Source of the DNA: Armatimonadota bacterium
Lineage (GTDB): Bacteria; Armatimonadota; Chthonomonadetes; Chthonomonadales; CAJBBX01
Assembly: GCA_026392115.1 (NCBI GenBank)
Contig: JAPLCQ010000026.1
Location: forward strand, 1 to 55,144
Direction: 5' to 3'
Length of the DNA: 55,144 bases
Notes under the pieces: model-generated
What the model was told of the DNA's origin: nothing
The model's input: the letters and a program-made list of their open reading frames with translations, nothing else
Database searches by the model: none
Position numbers and translations under genes: made by a program
Part shown: one piece after another, positions 33,599 through 41,485 of the stretch
Position numbering within the stretch: position 1 is the stretch's first letter
Layout: every line of letters begins with the position of its first letter

Positions 33599-33620
33599 CG
33601 GCGACCCGAGGGGGTCGCCG
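33599..33620. other. 9-bp intercistronic hairpin
   Basis: CGGCGACCC, loop GAGG, then the exact reverse complement GGGTCGCCG. It starts 3 bases after the GH2 stop (33593-33595) and sits before the ribosome site of the oxidoreductase gene. With no T-run it is more likely an RNA-processing or stability element than a full terminator. Confidence 0.5.
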
Positions 33621-33636
33621 CTGCAAGGAGCGAAAC

Positions 33637-34731
33637 GTGGTTCGACTGGGCATCATCGGTGCGGGCGGCATGGCCAACGCGCACATGGACCGTTACCGTG
33701 AGATCGAGGGCTGTACCGTAGTGGCCTGCTGCGATGTCGTCCCCGGCAAGGCGGCGAAGTTCGCGCAGGATCGCGGAGTGCCCAGCAGCTACGAAGACTA
33801 CCGCGCCATGCTCGACCACGAGGCGCTGGACGCCGTGGCCGTGGTCACCACCGACGCCACCCACGCCGAGTGCTCGCTGGAGGCGCTGGGCCGAGGCCTG
33901 CACGTGCTCTGCGAGAAGCCCCTGGCCACATCGCTGGAGGACGCCCTCCGCATGACTGAGGCCGCCCGGGCGTCCGGTCGTATCAACATGGTCAATTTCT
34001 CCTACCGCAACTCGGCCGCCGTCCAGGGCGCCGCCGCCGCGATCAGGGCAGGGGCCATCGGGCGCGTCCTGCACGTCGAGGCGAGCTACCTCCAGAGCTG
34101 GCTCGTCAGCCGCGAGTGGGGCGATTGGCGCACGGGCAACCACCTCACGTGGCGGCTCTCCACGCGCCACGGCAGCGCCGGCGTGCTGGGCGACATCGGC
34201 TGCCACATCTATGATATGGTCAGCTACCTCTGCGGCGATATTGCCGAGATTCAGTGCCGCCTCCGGACCTTCAGCAAGGGCGAGCCCAACGAGATGGTGG
34301 GCGAATACGCGCTGGACGCGAACGACAGCTTCGTCAGCGCCGCCTCCTTCTGCAACGGGGCCATGGGCGCCGTTCATTCGACGCGCTGGGCGTCGGGGCA
34401 GGTGAACAGCCTGCGGGCCAGGATCTACGGTGACGGCGGGGCCATCGACGTGGAGCTGGACCGATCGTGGGACGAGTACCGCACCTGCACCGGCCAGGAG
34501 GCCATCGACCGCCACGACTGGCGCACCGAGGTCTGTCCGCCGTCGCCCAACAACTACCAGAGGTTCATCACCGCCATCCAGACCGGCTGTCCCGATCCCT
34601 GCGACTTCGCCGTCGGCGCGCGCGTGCAGGCCTACCTGCACTACAGCCAGGAGTCCGATCGCTTGGGAGCGGCTTGCCCCATCCGGATGACGGCTGGCTA
34701 TCTCGCAGGAGGTCCGCTCCATGTTGCGTAA
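33637..34731 (+). CDS. Gfo/Idh/MocA-family oxidoreductase
   Basis: A 364-aa NAD(P)-dependent dehydrogenase. The nucleotide motif is LGIIGAGGMANAH near residue 4, with the family EKPLA motif near residue 95 and a GDIGCHIYDM segment in the C-terminal substrate domain. Members oxidise sugars, inositols or their derivatives. The start is a GTG with AAGGAG upstream. The end overlaps the next gene by 11 bases. There is no signal peptide, so it acts in the cytoplasm, probably on a product of the neighbouring hydrolases. Confidence 0.85.
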   Translation: MVRLGIIGAGGMANAHMDRYREIEGCTVVACCDVVPGKAAKFAQDRGVPSSYEDYRAMLDHEALDAVAVVTTDATHAECSLEALGRGLHVLCEKPLATSLEDALRMTEAARASGRINMVNFSYRNSAAVQGAAAAIRAGAIGRVLHVEASYLQSWLVSREWGDWRTGNHLTWRLSTRHGSAGVLGDIGCHIYDMVSYLCGDIAEIQCRLRTFSKGEPNEMVGEYALDANDSFVSAASFCNGAMGAVHSTRWASGQVNSLRARIYGDGGAIDVELDRSWDEYRTCTGQEAIDRHDWRTEVCPPSPNNYQRFITAIQTGCPDPCDFAVGARVQAYLHYSQESDRLGAACPIRMTAGYLAGGPLHVA

Positions 34732-35728
34732 CGCTCTTCTCGCCGCCACGTTGGCGGTCGTCGCGCTCTCCGCCGCGGCGTCTCCGATCACCTGGTCGCC
34801 CGACGGCAAGCAGGTTGCCGCGGCCTTCAAGGACGGCGTCGCGGTCGCCGCAGCCGACGGCTCCGGCGGTTGGACGCTTGCCGGGCCCGGCGGCAAGTGC
34901 CCGGTCTGGTCCCCCGACGGCGGCTCCATCGTCTACAGCCTGCCGGGGAACGGCGTCGCCGCGGCGTGGGTCTTCGACGTGAAGAAGGGCCGCACCCGCA
35001 AGGTCGCGGCCGAAGTGGGCCCGCCCTACGCCTGGCGCGAGGACGGCCAGCGCTTCGTGGGCTTCAGCCGTCTGCCCGAGGGCGCCGTGGAGGCCGTCTG
35101 GTACAACCTCACCGACCGGGGCGTGACCCAGCGCCGGGCCCTCCCGTGCGCCGCGGTGCAGGAGGACTCGGGCGACGTGGTCTGGCTACCGGAGACCGAT
35201 GACATCGCCTTCGTGGGCCGCGACGGCGCCCAGGCCGATGTCTACATCGTGGAGTCCGGCGACGTAACCCGCGTCACGCGCACCGGCGACATCATCGGCT
35301 TCGCGCTCTCCAGGGACCGCAAGGAGCTGGTCTGGGGCCGCAGGGGGCCGAACCCGAAGTACATCCTGGCCACGCTCTACGCGCTGAACCTGGAGAGCCG
35401 CGGTTCGCGCCGTCTGCCCCTACCGGACCGCATCCCGTTGCTGAACCCCAATCCTCGGCAGGCGCCTCTGTCCGTCTCTCGGGTGATCCCCTCGGCGGGT
35501 CTGGACGCCCTGGCCGTTATGGTCGCCATGCCCACCGCCGGGGCGCAGACATCGGCCTGCTGGGTCGGCAAGATTGACGGGTCGGGCTCGCTGGTCCGCA
35601 GTTGGAAGGGAGCCACGGGGGGCGTGGCCCTGACGTGGTCGCCCGACGGCCGCCGGGTGGCCCTCTTCGACGGCACGGTCACGCTGGTCGGCCTCGACGG
35701 ATCGCAGTCCAAGCTGCCTGCGCGCTAG
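34721..35728 (+). CDS. Secreted PD40/TolB-like beta-propeller protein
   Basis: A 335-aa protein with a signal peptide (MLRNALLAATLAVVALSAAAS). It has repeated WSPDG motifs (ITWSPDGKQVA, PVWSPDGGSIV, LTWSPDGRRVA) typical of PD40 propeller blades as in TolB. Such propellers bind other proteins or ligands, and no catalytic domain is present. It starts within the last 11 bases of the oxidoreductase gene behind AGGAGG. It is convergent with the serine hydrolase gene, only 9 bases apart. Confidence 0.75.
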   Translation: MLRNALLAATLAVVALSAAASPITWSPDGKQVAAAFKDGVAVAAADGSGGWTLAGPGGKCPVWSPDGGSIVYSLPGNGVAAAWVFDVKKGRTRKVAAEVGPPYAWREDGQRFVGFSRLPEGAVEAVWYNLTDRGVTQRRALPCAAVQEDSGDVVWLPETDDIAFVGRDGAQADVYIVESGDVTRVTRTGDIIGFALSRDRKELVWGRRGPNPKYILATLYALNLESRGSRRLPLPDRIPLLNPNPRQAPLSVSRVIPSAGLDALAVMVAMPTAGAQTSACWVGKIDGSGSLVRSWKGATGGVALTWSPDGRRVALFDGTVTLVGLDGSQSKLPAR

Positions 35729-35737
35729 GCGTCGGGG

Positions 35738-36922
35738 TCAGGGCTTGGGCTCGGCGGCGAGGGCGTCCTTCAGCGCCTTGACCAGGTTGGCGCGGATGCC
35801 CTCGATGCCGGCTCCCTCGCCGCCCTTGGTGGCCGGGCTGGGGTAGACCCGGTTCGTCAGGAAGATGACATACGCCCCGGCGGCGTGGTCCATCCAGATG
35901 GACGTGCCGGTGTAGCCCGTGTGACCGATGGAAGTGTGCGCCTGGTCTCCGTCGGCGGTCTCCGCGTAGGGCGGCTTGGTGTAGACCGCCCAGCCCACGC
36001 TCCTCGGGCTCGCGATGGCTGGCGGCGTGGAGATCGTGAACGCCAGTCGCGCCGTCTCCGGCCGCAGGATCACCCTCCGCCCGCGCCTGCCGTCGACCAG
36101 CATCATCCGCACGAAGCGCTCCAGGTCCGGCCCTGTGGAGAAGAGCCCCGCGTTGCCGGGGCAGGTCCGCTCCGCCGTGTGGTACCTGGCGAGCGGGTCG
36201 TGGATCACGCCGCGCACCGGCTTCGCATCGGTGGTAGCCGCCGTCGGGGCGGCTCGCCGTACCTGTGCAGGCGTGGGCCGGTAGGTCGTGTCGCGCATCC
36301 CAAGCGGACCCCAGAGGCGGCGTCGCAGCAGCGTCTCGGTATCTTCGCCGGCCACGCGCTGCAGCAGTCCCGCCAGCGTCTGCATGTTGAGGCAGCTGTA
36401 GACCATCTTTGTGCCGGTGGGGTAGGAGAGCGGCAGGTCGGCGTAGCGGCGGAGCAGGGCGGCATCCGTCGTCTCGTCCGGACGCCGGCCCTTCTCCACT
36501 ACGGTGAAGCTCTCGTAGGCCTTGAGGCCCGAGACGTGCGTGGCGAGGTGCCGGAGCGTGACGCCTTCTTTGCCCCGCGCGGCAAACTCGGGCAGGTAAC
36601 GCGACACGGGCTGATCCAGCTCCAGAGCGCCGTCCTGCAGCAGGAGCATGGCGGCAGGCGTCGTGGCCACGACCTTGGTCAGCGAGGCCAGGTCGAAGAG
36701 CGTGCTGACCCGCATGCGCGGCGCATTCGGCCCGTAGGTCTGCGACCCGTAGCTTCGGCGAAGCAGTGTCCGGTTGCCCCGGCCCATCACCACCACGGCG
36801 CCGGGGTACCTCTGCTCCCGGATGCCGGCCGACACCAGGGCCTCCACCTGCCGCGGCAGCGTGGCCCGCGCGGCCACGGGGCCGGTCGGAAGGGCCAGGG
36901 CGATCAGTGCGGCCAGAAGCAT
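35738..36922 (-). CDS. Secreted class-C beta-lactamase-fold serine hydrolase
   Basis: A 394-aa protein with a signal peptide (MLLAALIALALPTGPVAARA). The SxxK motif is SLTK (S80, K83), the second motif is YSCLN, and the third is HTGYTG in place of KTG. The family includes esterases, D-peptidases and class C beta-lactamases; the HTG form suits esterase or peptidase activity and gives no ground to expect resistance. I start it at the ATG at 36922, which has GAGGAG upstream; the frame continues 21 codons further without support. It is divergent from the dehydrogenase operon across about 80 bases containing a palindrome. Confidence 0.82.
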   Translation of the reverse strand: MLLAALIALALPTGPVAARATLPRQVEALVSAGIREQRYPGAVVVMGRGNRTLLRRSYGSQTYGPNAPRMRVSTLFDLASLTKVVATTPAAMLLLQDGALELDQPVSRYLPEFAARGKEGVTLRHLATHVSGLKAYESFTVVEKGRRPDETTDAALLRRYADLPLSYPTGTKMVYSCLNMQTLAGLLQRVAGEDTETLLRRRLWGPLGMRDTTYRPTPAQVRRAAPTAATTDAKPVRGVIHDPLARYHTAERTCPGNAGLFSTGPDLERFVRMMLVDGRRGRRVILRPETARLAFTISTPPAIASPRSVGWAVYTKPPYAETADGDQAHTSIGHTGYTGTSIWMDHAAGAYVIFLTNRVYPSPATKGGEGAGIEGIRANLVKALKDALAAEPKP

Positions 36923-36974
36923 GGGGTGTCTCCTCGGTCTATTTGCCGGCGCGCAGGGCGGCCCCGCGCAGGCA

Positions 36975-36986
36975 TGTGGTACCACA
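36975..36986. promoter_or_regulatory. Perfect 12-bp palindrome, possible operator
   Basis: TGTGGTACCACA, centred between the divergent serine hydrolase and alcohol dehydrogenase genes and 19 bases before the latter's ATG. Its core TGGTACCA fits the GT-x-AC symmetry typical of FadR-type GntR operators. No regulator gene lies next to it. Confidence 0.45.
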
Positions 36987-37005
36987 ATGGCAGGGAGATG
37001 CCACC

Positions 37006-38115
37006 ATGCGATCCGCGGATGCCGCCGTCTTTGTCGGTTGTGATAGGGGACTGGAGGTCCGGTCGCTGCCGGTGCTGCCGCCGGCGGAGGGGCGCGCCGT
37101 GGTGGACCTGGTTGCCTCCGGTGTCTGCGGCACGGACGTACACATCCTTGAAGGGGCCATCGGCATTCCCGCGCCGTTCATCCCCGGCCATGAGTTCCTC
37201 GGTCGCGTCTCGGACCTGGGCGACGGCCCGCACGTCGACTGCCTGGGCCGACCGGTGAAGCCCGGCGATCTCGTGGCCGTGAACGTCATCGAGCCCTGCG
37301 GCTCCTGCCTGCTCTGCGCCACCGGCGGCGCGGCCTCCTGCCTGAACCTCATGGCCTCGCTATCCTACATCGCCGACCCCGATGTGGCCCCCCACCTGCA
37401 CGGCGGGTATGCCGAGGCGACCAACTGCCCCATGCGCTACCTGCAGCTCCTGCCGCCGGGCCTCGATCCCATGGTCGCCTCCGCCTTCCTGTGTGCCGGG
37501 CCCACGGTCGTTCGCGCCATGGCCTACGCCGGCGGCGTCCGCTCTGGAGAGCACGTCGTGGTGATCGGCTCCGGTCCCGTGGGGCTCTTCGGCGTGCTTT
37601 GGGCCACCCGGCACGGAGCGGCCTCCGTCACCATGGTGGGCTCTTCGTCGAACCCGCTGCGCCTGGAGCTTGCCCGTGCGCTGGGCGCCACGGCGACCCT
37701 CGACATCCGAGCCTCCACGGCGGCGGAGCGGCTCGACGCCGTCCGCGCCGTCACCGCAGGCGTGGGCGCCGACCTGGTCCTGGAGGGCGCCGGCGCTCCG
37801 GACGCCTTCGCCGAGGGCCTCGCCCTGCTCCGCCCGCGCGGCAGGCTGGCGCTGGCCGGGCAGTACTCCGACCGTGGCGCGGCCTCAATCGCGCCGCAGT
37901 TGCTGACGTGCAACGCCCTGCAGGTCTTCGGCTCCGCCCAGTTCACGGCCGAGGACCGCGAGGCCTGCTTCGAGTTTCTGCTCTCGGTCCGCGATGCCTG
38001 GCCCACGATCCTCCGCGTCGTGACCCATCGCGCGACCGTTCGCGACGCCGCATCTCTGATGTCGGCCGCGCGCTCCGGGAAGGCCGTCAAGGCCCTGCTG
38101 GTTCCAGAAGGGTAG
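37006..38115 (+). CDS. Zn-dependent medium-chain alcohol/polyol dehydrogenase
   Basis: A 369-aa enzyme. The catalytic zinc set is C41, H62, E63 (CGTD, GHEF). The structural zinc site C98-x2-C101-x2-C104-x7-C112 is intact. The Rossmann motif is VVVIGSGPVGLFG, and GADLVLEGAG follows. It would oxidise an alcohol or polyol or reduce an aldehyde with NAD(P). The ATG at 37006 is supported by GGGAG; longer starts would overlap the divergent gene. It is the first gene of a three-gene unit with the 111-aa protein (4 bases later) and the glycyl radical enzyme, which suggests linked alcohol, aldehyde and radical chemistry. Confidence 0.88.
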   Translation: MRSADAAVFVGCDRGLEVRSLPVLPPAEGRAVVDLVASGVCGTDVHILEGAIGIPAPFIPGHEFLGRVSDLGDGPHVDCLGRPVKPGDLVAVNVIEPCGSCLLCATGGAASCLNLMASLSYIADPDVAPHLHGGYAEATNCPMRYLQLLPPGLDPMVASAFLCAGPTVVRAMAYAGGVRSGEHVVVIGSGPVGLFGVLWATRHGAASVTMVGSSSNPLRLELARALGATATLDIRASTAAERLDAVRAVTAGVGADLVLEGAGAPDAFAEGLALLRPRGRLALAGQYSDRGAASIAPQLLTCNALQVFGSAQFTAEDREACFEFLLSVRDAWPTILRVVTHRATVRDAASLMSAARSGKAVKALLVPEG

Positions 38116-38119
38116 GCCA

Positions 38120-38455
38120 ATGGCCAGTGCAGAGCCGGAGGGGCCCTGGGTGCAGGTGCTGCTGCAGGGCCGCTACGTGGGCGACCCATCCACCACCATC
38201 GGCATCCTCGAGGACGAGGACCCGGCGTTCGTCTACCTGCGCCTATCGGACGGAGAGACCATGGTGCTGCCGAAGCAAGCCATCGCGAGGATCGTCCCGC
38301 TCCCGCCCCGCGATGATCGGCCCGTCGACCGTCTGGTGCGTCCAGCCGAGGCGCCTGATGACACGGATCGGCTGGTTCGACCGGTCGGTTTCGCGCCCGA
38401 CGAAGACGCGCACCTGGCCCGACCTGCCCATGCGCCGGAGGAGAAGCGACGATGA
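38120..38455 (+). CDS. Unknown 111-aa protein with C-terminal peptide repeats, coupled to the glycyl radical enzyme
   Basis: Residues 8-60 look like a small beta barrel (VQVLLQGRYVG, GILEDEDPAFVYLRLSDG, TMVLPKQAIARIV), SH3- or Sm-like in pattern. The C-terminal half holds three degenerate units of the form DRLVRP-x2-x-APD/E: DRLVRPAEAPDD, DRLVRPVGFAPDED and AHLARPAHAPEE. It contains no cysteine, so it differs from the small Fe-S subunits known for some glycyl radical enzymes. Its stop overlaps the next start (ATGA at 38452-38455), so the two are probably made together. I do not recognise the family; a structural or targeting partner is a guess. Confidence 0.6.
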   Translation: MASAEPEGPWVQVLLQGRYVGDPSTTIGILEDEDPAFVYLRLSDGETMVLPKQAIARIVPLPPRDDRPVDRLVRPAEAPDDTDRLVRPVGFAPDEDAHLARPAHAPEEKRR

Positions 38456-40602
38456 GCCTGCCGAAGCACCTGCCCGCCGAGCATCTGGCCGCAGCCACGC
38501 TGGCGCTGCAGGATGTGCGACCGCACTACGTCGCGTCGCTCTGGAGGGCCGCCTCGTTCGCCGAGACGGAGGGGCAGCCCATGCCGCTGCGGCGCGCGCA
38601 CGCCCTGAACGCCGTCCTTCGCCAGTGCGACCTTCCCATGACGCCTGGTGAGCTGCTGGTCGGTTCCGGCCTCGGTCGCCTGGCCGAACGCGCCGACGCG
38701 CCGGCGCTCGCCGCTGCCTCCGAGGCCCTGAGGCCCTTCGCCGGACGCCACTTCGGCACCCACTCCGACCATGCGGCGCCAGACTATGCCTCGCTGCTGC
38801 GCGACGGCGTCGGCGGGCTCATGGTGCGCACTCGGTCCGCCGCCGCCACGTTGCCCCGAGAGCCCTTCATCGCGTCGGAGAGGCACACCTTCCTGTCGGC
38901 CGTCATGGTGGCGCTTCAGGGTGCGCAGGCCTTCGTGCTTCGCTGGGCCGACGCCGTTTCATCCGCGTCGGAGGAGCCCTTCGCCGGGTTGGCCGCGCGG
39001 CAGGAGGCCATGCTGCGCCGCCTGGCCCTGGAGCCGCCACAGACCTACCACGAGGCCCTGCAACTGACCCTCCTCGCGCACCACATGATGCAGCTCGATG
39101 ACCGCTTCGCCATGGCGCTGGGCCGGGCAGACCAGTTCCTCTGGCCCTTCCTGCGCGACGATCTGGCGGCAGGCCGTCTGGACGAAGAGGATGCCCAGGC
39201 CCTCACCGATGCCTTCATCGCCAAGCTGGTGCACCGGGGCGATATCCAGAACGTCTGTGTGGGCGGCCTGACACCGTCCGGCGAAGACGCGGTGAACGCG
39301 CTGAGCCTCATGCTCGTCCGCTCCGTGGGCACGATTCGGCGGCCGGGCCCCAACCTCACCGCCCGGATCGCCTCTTGCTCGCCGGACGCCTTCGTCCGGG
39401 CCTGCGCCGAGTGCGTGCGGACGGGCATCGGCTTCCCGGCGGTCTACAACGACGATGTGCAGGTGCCCGCCCTGGCTGATCAGGGCTATGCGCTCGAAGA
39501 CGCCCGCGACTACTGCTTTGTCGGCTGCATCGAGGCCCACATCCAGGGCAAGCAGGCGCCCTGGGCCGACAGCCGCTTCAATCTGCTCCGGTGCGCCGAC
39601 CTGGCCCTTCGCGGCGGCATCGACGGCCTGACGGGCGAGCGTACAGGCCCCGACACCGGTGAACCGGTCGACTGGGAGGCCTTCTACGCGGCCTTCGCGC
39701 GCCAGATGGAGCACGGCCTCGACGCCCACTGCGGTTGGATCTGCGACATGGAGCGCGAGGCCGACGCCCGCGCCTTCGACCTGGCCTCGCCGCTGCTCAG
39801 CGCCTTGACGGCCGACTGCATTGAGCGCGGCCTGGACATCAACGACGGCGGCGCCCGCTACGAGGCCTGCCACGGTGTGGCGGGCATGGGCATCGGCTCC
39901 GTGGCGGACACGCTGGCGGCGGTGCGCCGGTTCATCTACCGGCAGGCGCGCTGGACGCTGCCCGAGCTTCGCGAGATGCTCGACGCCGACTTCGCGGGCT
40001 TCGAGGCCGAGCGGGCCGTGGTGCTGCGCGAGGCGCCCAAGTACGGCAACGATGACGAGGAGGTGGACGGCCTGGCCGTGCGAGTGGCCGCCGACTTCGG
40101 CGCATCGCTCCTGCGCCGCCGCCTGCCGCGCGGAGGCCGCTTCTGGGGCCTCATGGCGGCGAACGTGCAGAACGTGGCTGCCGGGCTTGAGGTGGGCGCC
40201 ACGCCCGACGGCCGCAAATCCCGGGAGCCGCTCAGCGATGCCGCATCGCCCTCCTTCGGCCGAGATCGCAACGGGCCCACCGCCGTGGCCCGCTCGGTGG
40301 CCAAGCTCGACTACAAGCTGGCTCCCGGCGGCAACGTGGTCAACATGAAGTTTCATCCCTCCGCGCTGGCAGGCGACGAGGGTGTGGCGGCGCTGGCGGC
40401 GCTTATCCGGACCTGCTTTGGGTTGGGCGGAGTGCAGCTGCAGTTCAACACCGCCGGAGTGGAGATGCTGCGAGCGGCCATGGAGAAGCCTCAGGACTAT
40501 GCCGACCTTGTGGTTCGCGTCAGCGGATTCTCTGCCTACTTCACCCGGCTGGACCGCGCCGTGCAGGAGGACGTGCTGGCGCGCACCGAGCATACTTTCT
40601 AG
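38452..40602 (+). CDS. Glycyl radical enzyme, eliminase/decarboxylase type (PFL-like family)
   Basis: A 716-aa glycyl radical enzyme. The glycyl loop is RVSGFSAYF with G692, 24 residues from the end, as in the family (Phe replaces the common Tyr after Gly). The thiyl site is GCIE with C359 and E361. A single Cys followed by x-Glu matches glycerol/diol dehydratases and related eliminases, not pyruvate formate-lyase, which has two adjacent Cys. PAVYNDDVQVPAL and PNLTARI are further family segments. It is shorter than most (about 760-850 aa). The radical-SAM activase it needs is not in the window. Upstream partners are an alcohol dehydrogenase and an unknown small protein. The substrate is unknown; a diol or related alcohol is plausible. 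Confidence 0.88.
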   Translation: MSLPKHLPAEHLAAATLALQDVRPHYVASLWRAASFAETEGQPMPLRRAHALNAVLRQCDLPMTPGELLVGSGLGRLAERADAPALAAASEALRPFAGRHFGTHSDHAAPDYASLLRDGVGGLMVRTRSAAATLPREPFIASERHTFLSAVMVALQGAQAFVLRWADAVSSASEEPFAGLAARQEAMLRRLALEPPQTYHEALQLTLLAHHMMQLDDRFAMALGRADQFLWPFLRDDLAAGRLDEEDAQALTDAFIAKLVHRGDIQNVCVGGLTPSGEDAVNALSLMLVRSVGTIRRPGPNLTARIASCSPDAFVRACAECVRTGIGFPAVYNDDVQVPALADQGYALEDARDYCFVGCIEAHIQGKQAPWADSRFNLLRCADLALRGGIDGLTGERTGPDTGEPVDWEAFYAAFARQMEHGLDAHCGWICDMEREADARAFDLASPLLSALTADCIERGLDINDGGARYEACHGVAGMGIGSVADTLAAVRRFIYRQARWTLPELREMLDADFAGFEAERAVVLREAPKYGNDDEEVDGLAVRVAADFGASLLRRRLPRGGRFWGLMAANVQNVAAGLEVGATPDGRKSREPLSDAASPSFGRDRNGPTAVARSVAKLDYKLAPGGNVVNMKFHPSALAGDEGVAALAALIRTCFGLGGVQLQFNTAGVEMLRAAMEKPQDYADLVVRVSGFSAYFTRLDRAVQEDVLARTEHTF

Positions 40603-40653
40603 TTGAAAGTCTAAAGGGGAAAGTCGAAGGCGACGGCTGCGGCGTGCTTCAGG

Positions 40654-41475
40654 CTACTCCTTACGGCCGGACAGGCGCACCTTCACGTACTGGCGCGCGA
40701 TGGTTCGGAAGATGATGGGGAAGACCTCGGCCAGCGCCAGCGTGGCTGCCCCGCCCGGTGCGAATACGACACGCTCGCGGGGGCGCCGTGCGCAGCGGAC
40801 CATGGCCCTGGCGACGACCTCGGCGGGCATGGCGCGGACGAGGTGCGTTCCCGTGGGGCCCACCTTGTCAACCATCGCCGCGAAGAAGCCCGTATCGGTG
40901 AGGCCCGGCATCACCGTGGTGACGTCGATGCCTGAGCCCTCCAGCTCCGCGCCCAGGGACTGCCCCAGCGCGTTCAGCGCGTGCTTGCTGGCCGCGTAAG
41001 CGGCGTTCAGGGGCAGTGCGTATCGGCCGGCCAGCGACGAGACGTTCATGATGTGACCGTGGCCCTGCCGTCGCATGGGCTCCAGCGCCGCCTGGCATCC
41101 GTGGAACGAACCCATCAGATTGGTCCGCCAGATGGCCTCCAAATCCTCCGCGCACAACTCCTCGAAGCGCGCCACCATGCCGTAGCCTGCGTTGTTCACC
41201 CAGATGTCGAGCTTGCCAGAGGCGGCCAGCGCCGCGTCTCGGAGCGCGTAGACCTGCTCTCGCGAGCGCACGTCGGTGGGCACGGCGAGGCACCGTACAC
41301 CCCTGGCCTCCAGCTCTGCGCGGGTCTGCGCCAGCGGCTCCGGGCGGCGTCCCGAGATGACGACCGTACAGCCCGCCGCTCCGAACTCCAGAGCGCATGC
41401 CCGCCCGATGCCGGACGAGCCGCCCGTGATGACGACCGTGCGACCCCGCAGGTCACGATTGGGGCGCACCGGCAT
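40654..41475 (-). CDS. Short-chain dehydrogenase/reductase
   Basis: A 273-aa classical SDR. The cofactor motif is TGGSSGIG (17-24), NNAG is near residue 93, and the catalytic Ser and YxxxK appear as NVSSLAG and YAASK. The C-terminus is hydrophobic and basic (FPIIFRTIARQYVKVRLSGRKE), which hints at membrane association. It begins 10 bases after the TPR gene stop on the same strand, with only a weak ribosome site, so it may be translated by coupling. The substrate cannot be predicted. Confidence 0.87.
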   Translation of the reverse strand: MPVRPNRDLRGRTVVITGGSSGIGRACALEFGAAGCTVVISGRRPEPLAQTRAELEARGVRCLAVPTDVRSREQVYALRDAALAASGKLDIWVNNAGYGMVARFEELCAEDLEAIWRTNLMGSFHGCQAALEPMRRQGHGHIMNVSSLAGRYALPLNAAYAASKHALNALGQSLGAELEGSGIDVTTVMPGLTDTGFFAAMVDKVGPTGTHLVRAMPAEVVARAMVRCARRPRERVVFAPGGAATLALAEVFPIIFRTIARQYVKVRLSGRKE

Positions 41476-41485
41476 GCTCTTCGAA

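Noticed and set aside
35738-36922. Serine hydrolase as an antibiotic-resistance beta-lactamase
   Set aside because: The fold is shared by esterases and peptidases, the third motif is HTG rather than KTG, and there is no regulator such as AmpR.
38959-40593. 544-codon minus-strand frame opposite the glycyl radical enzyme
   Set aside because: Shadow frame; the plus-strand glycyl and thiyl motifs settle the coding strand.
38452-40602. Glycyl radical enzyme as pyruvate formate-lyase
   Set aside because: The thiyl site has one Cys followed by x-Glu rather than the two adjacent Cys of pyruvate formate-lyase.
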